A DNA stretch of 6,338 nt from Fidelibacterota bacterium. GTDB taxonomy: Bacteria > Marinisomatota > Marinisomatia > Marinisomatales > UBA1611. The stretch covers positions 126,439 through 132,776 of the forward strand of contig PBAR01000002.1 of NCBI GenBank assembly GCA_002718285.1. The letters run 5' to 3'. The position numbers and the translations under genes were made by a program. Below the pieces are notes generated by a model, which was given only the letters and a program-made list of their open reading frames with translations, had not been told where the DNA came from and ran no database searches. How positions within the stretch are numbered: the stretch's first letter is position 1; each line of letters opens with the position of its first letter. Shown piece after piece: positions 5,421 to 6,338 of the stretch.

Positions 5421-5956
5421 AAGTCCAAATGATTTTTGTCTGGCATGACAAAGGTAGTATAGGAATATTTTTCATTACCTCGTATCAAATCAAAGGTTAG
5501 TTCAACACCTTTAATTGTAGCGTTCGTGGGAGTTGAGAGGTTTTGATTATTCATATTTTTATAAACAAATTTCCCATTTAAAATTCCATCTGCCAAGATA
5601 CCCGTTGATGTATTCCCAGATATAGTTCTGGAATATTTTATTGTACTATCAGCACTGCTAATTTGGTAAACATAAGTAGCGTTAGAAAGATAGCTGGTAA
5701 AATGTAATTGTGTGGCTGATAAGCTGCCATCGGTAAATGAAGAAACACCGTTTATATGCATCATGAAATTTCGTTGAGTAAATTCCGCATCTTTATTCAT
5801 ATCTACCATGCTATTAGTAAAAACAAGATTCATCATTGTACCTCGCGCCATTAAACCAACAGCTGACATAACAATTGATGCTAAAACCATTGCCGCAATC
5901 ATTTCTATTAAAGTAAATCCCCTTAGATTCATATTCAATATGCTTTTAGTTTCCAT
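5417..5956 (-). CDS. GspJ/PulJ-like type IV pseudopilin
   Basis: The 179-residue product has the prepilin signature R-G13/FTLIEM, with Glu18 at the mature +5 position, followed by a hydrophobic helix to about residue 38. The remainder is a small globular domain. Near the end, VELTFDLIRGNEKYSYTTFV (151-170) resembles the terminal strands of PulJ-type minor pseudopilins, which end in a similar strand pair. The length is normal for GspJ. Prepilin peptidase should cleave it at the inner membrane, and it should join the tip complex with its two neighbours. The start at 5956 overlaps the upstream gene by 11 bp. Met9 (5932) is an alternative that would give a five-residue leader and a 13 bp gap. Neither has a Shine-Dalgarno; the bases before 5956 are pyrimidine-rich. 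A PilW-type pilus protein is the main alternative. Confidence 0.75.
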   Translation of the reverse strand: METKSILNMNLRGFTLIEMIAAMVLASIVMSAVGLMARGTMMNLVFTNSMVDMNKDAEFTQRNFMMHINGVSSFTDGSLSATQLHFTSYLSNATYVYQISSADSTIKYSRTISGNTSTGILADGILNGKFVYKNMNNQNLSTPTNATIKGVELTFDLIRGNEKYSYTTFVMPDKNHLDL

Positions 5957-6338
5957 AAGGAGAAAAGGTTAAAGTGTATCCTTGATCTTCTTTAGCGGTT
6001 TTAATAGCATCCAGTTGAGTAGAATCAGATGTTCCAGGAATACCCACTTTTATGGTAATCTGCTTATAATCAGTGGGAGATCCTGAATTATCAAAACTGA
6101 AAGGATTCGTACCAGTATTTAAGGAAACATATTTAACAGTAACCCTGCCACCTAATCCGCTAAAATTATCGCTACTCGCATCAAGTCCAGTATAATCACT
6201 GTCCTTAAAAGTAATGCCATTAAAATCGTCTACATCATCATAGCTTGACCATGTATTTTCTCCTTCCCTACCAAGGGTTGTAGACCAACTACTGGTCCAA
6301 GAAGATCCATTTATGGTTCCGTGATACATGTTGGAACT
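5946..6338 (-). CDS. MshD/GspI-like pseudopilin, C-terminal part (5' end outside window)
   Basis: The frame is open from the window edge (6338) to TAA at 5946-5948, with 130 residues visible. A Met lies at 6329, but the frame continues upstream of it (SSN-M), so the true start, with any prepilin leader, is probably beyond the window. The core SSYDDVDDFNGITFKDSD resembles the DDVDDF-G segment of MshD/PilV-like pseudopilins. It is followed by a beta-rich GGRVTVKYVSL and DYKQITIKVGIPG, as in that group. It overlaps the next gene by 11 bp, so the three - strand genes form one transcription unit. Assignment rests on this motif and the neighbours, because the diagnostic N-terminus is not in view. 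Confidence 0.6.
   Translation of the reverse strand, partial: SSNMYHGTINGSSWTSSWSTTLGREGENTWSSYDDVDDFNGITFKDSDYTGLDASSDNFSGLGGRVTVKYVSLNTGTNPFSFDNSGSPTDYKQITIKVGIPGTSDSTQLDAIKTAKEDQGYTLTFSPYGN

Noticed and set aside
5230..5475. 81-codon - strand frame across the junction of the two pseudopilin genes
   Set aside because: It overlaps both genes in another frame, with Cys/Trp/Lys-rich low-quality translation and no motifs.
1..6338. CRISPR array, tRNA, rRNA or riboswitch
   Set aside because: No short regularly spaced repeats, cloverleaf-like sequences or recognisable riboswitch cores were seen by eye.

Overview
The window is AT-rich bacterial DNA. It carries two putative surface lipoproteins, a sodium/phosphate cotransporter and the 3' end of a pseudopilin operon. 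The content suggests the Fibrobacteres-Chlorobi-Bacteroidetes side of the tree or a neighbouring group; a Marinimicrobia-like (SAR406) origin is my best guess. The reasons are the LamG and Ig-like/carboxypeptidase-regulatory domain proteins, a lipobox with Asn at -1, and the lack of Shine-Dalgarno sequences before every start I checked. This assignment is inference; no rRNA or marker gene is present.

Layout. Positions 1-153 hold the last 50 codons of an unrecognised + strand gene. It is followed by lipoprotein 1 (223-1242: Ig-like domain, carboxypeptidase-regulatory-like domain, YfaP/DUF2135-like domain). Convergent with it is a Na/Pi cotransporter with a PhoU-like tail (1271-3052, - strand). 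Upstream of the transporter lies a decayed fragment of a LamG-coding gene (3135-3340, - strand). Then comes a second copy of the window's opening segment: 3356-3891 matches 1-536 with three substitutions. It contains the same gene tail and the 5' third of lipoprotein 2 (3578-4474). Lipoprotein 2 shares the signal peptide and Ig-like stem of lipoprotein 1 but ends in an unrelated domain. Positions 4503-6338 hold three overlapping - strand genes: an MshD/GspI-like pseudopilin (truncated by the window edge), a GspJ/PulJ-like pseudopilin, and a GspK/PilX-like protein whose C-terminal half is a LamG (concanavalin-like) domain.

How it fits together. The three - strand genes look like the minor-pseudopilin (tip complex) end of a type II secretion or type IV pilus operon, with the last subunit carrying an adhesin-like head. 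The two lipoproteins are a constant-stem, variable-head pair generated or homogenised by recent recombination. The direct repeats flank lipoprotein 1's variable part and the transporter, so recombination between them could delete or amplify that 3.36 kb unit. The LamG relic is homologous to the intact LamG gene on the other side of lipoprotein 2. This implies that the lipoprotein-LamG neighbourhood has been duplicated and eroded more than once.
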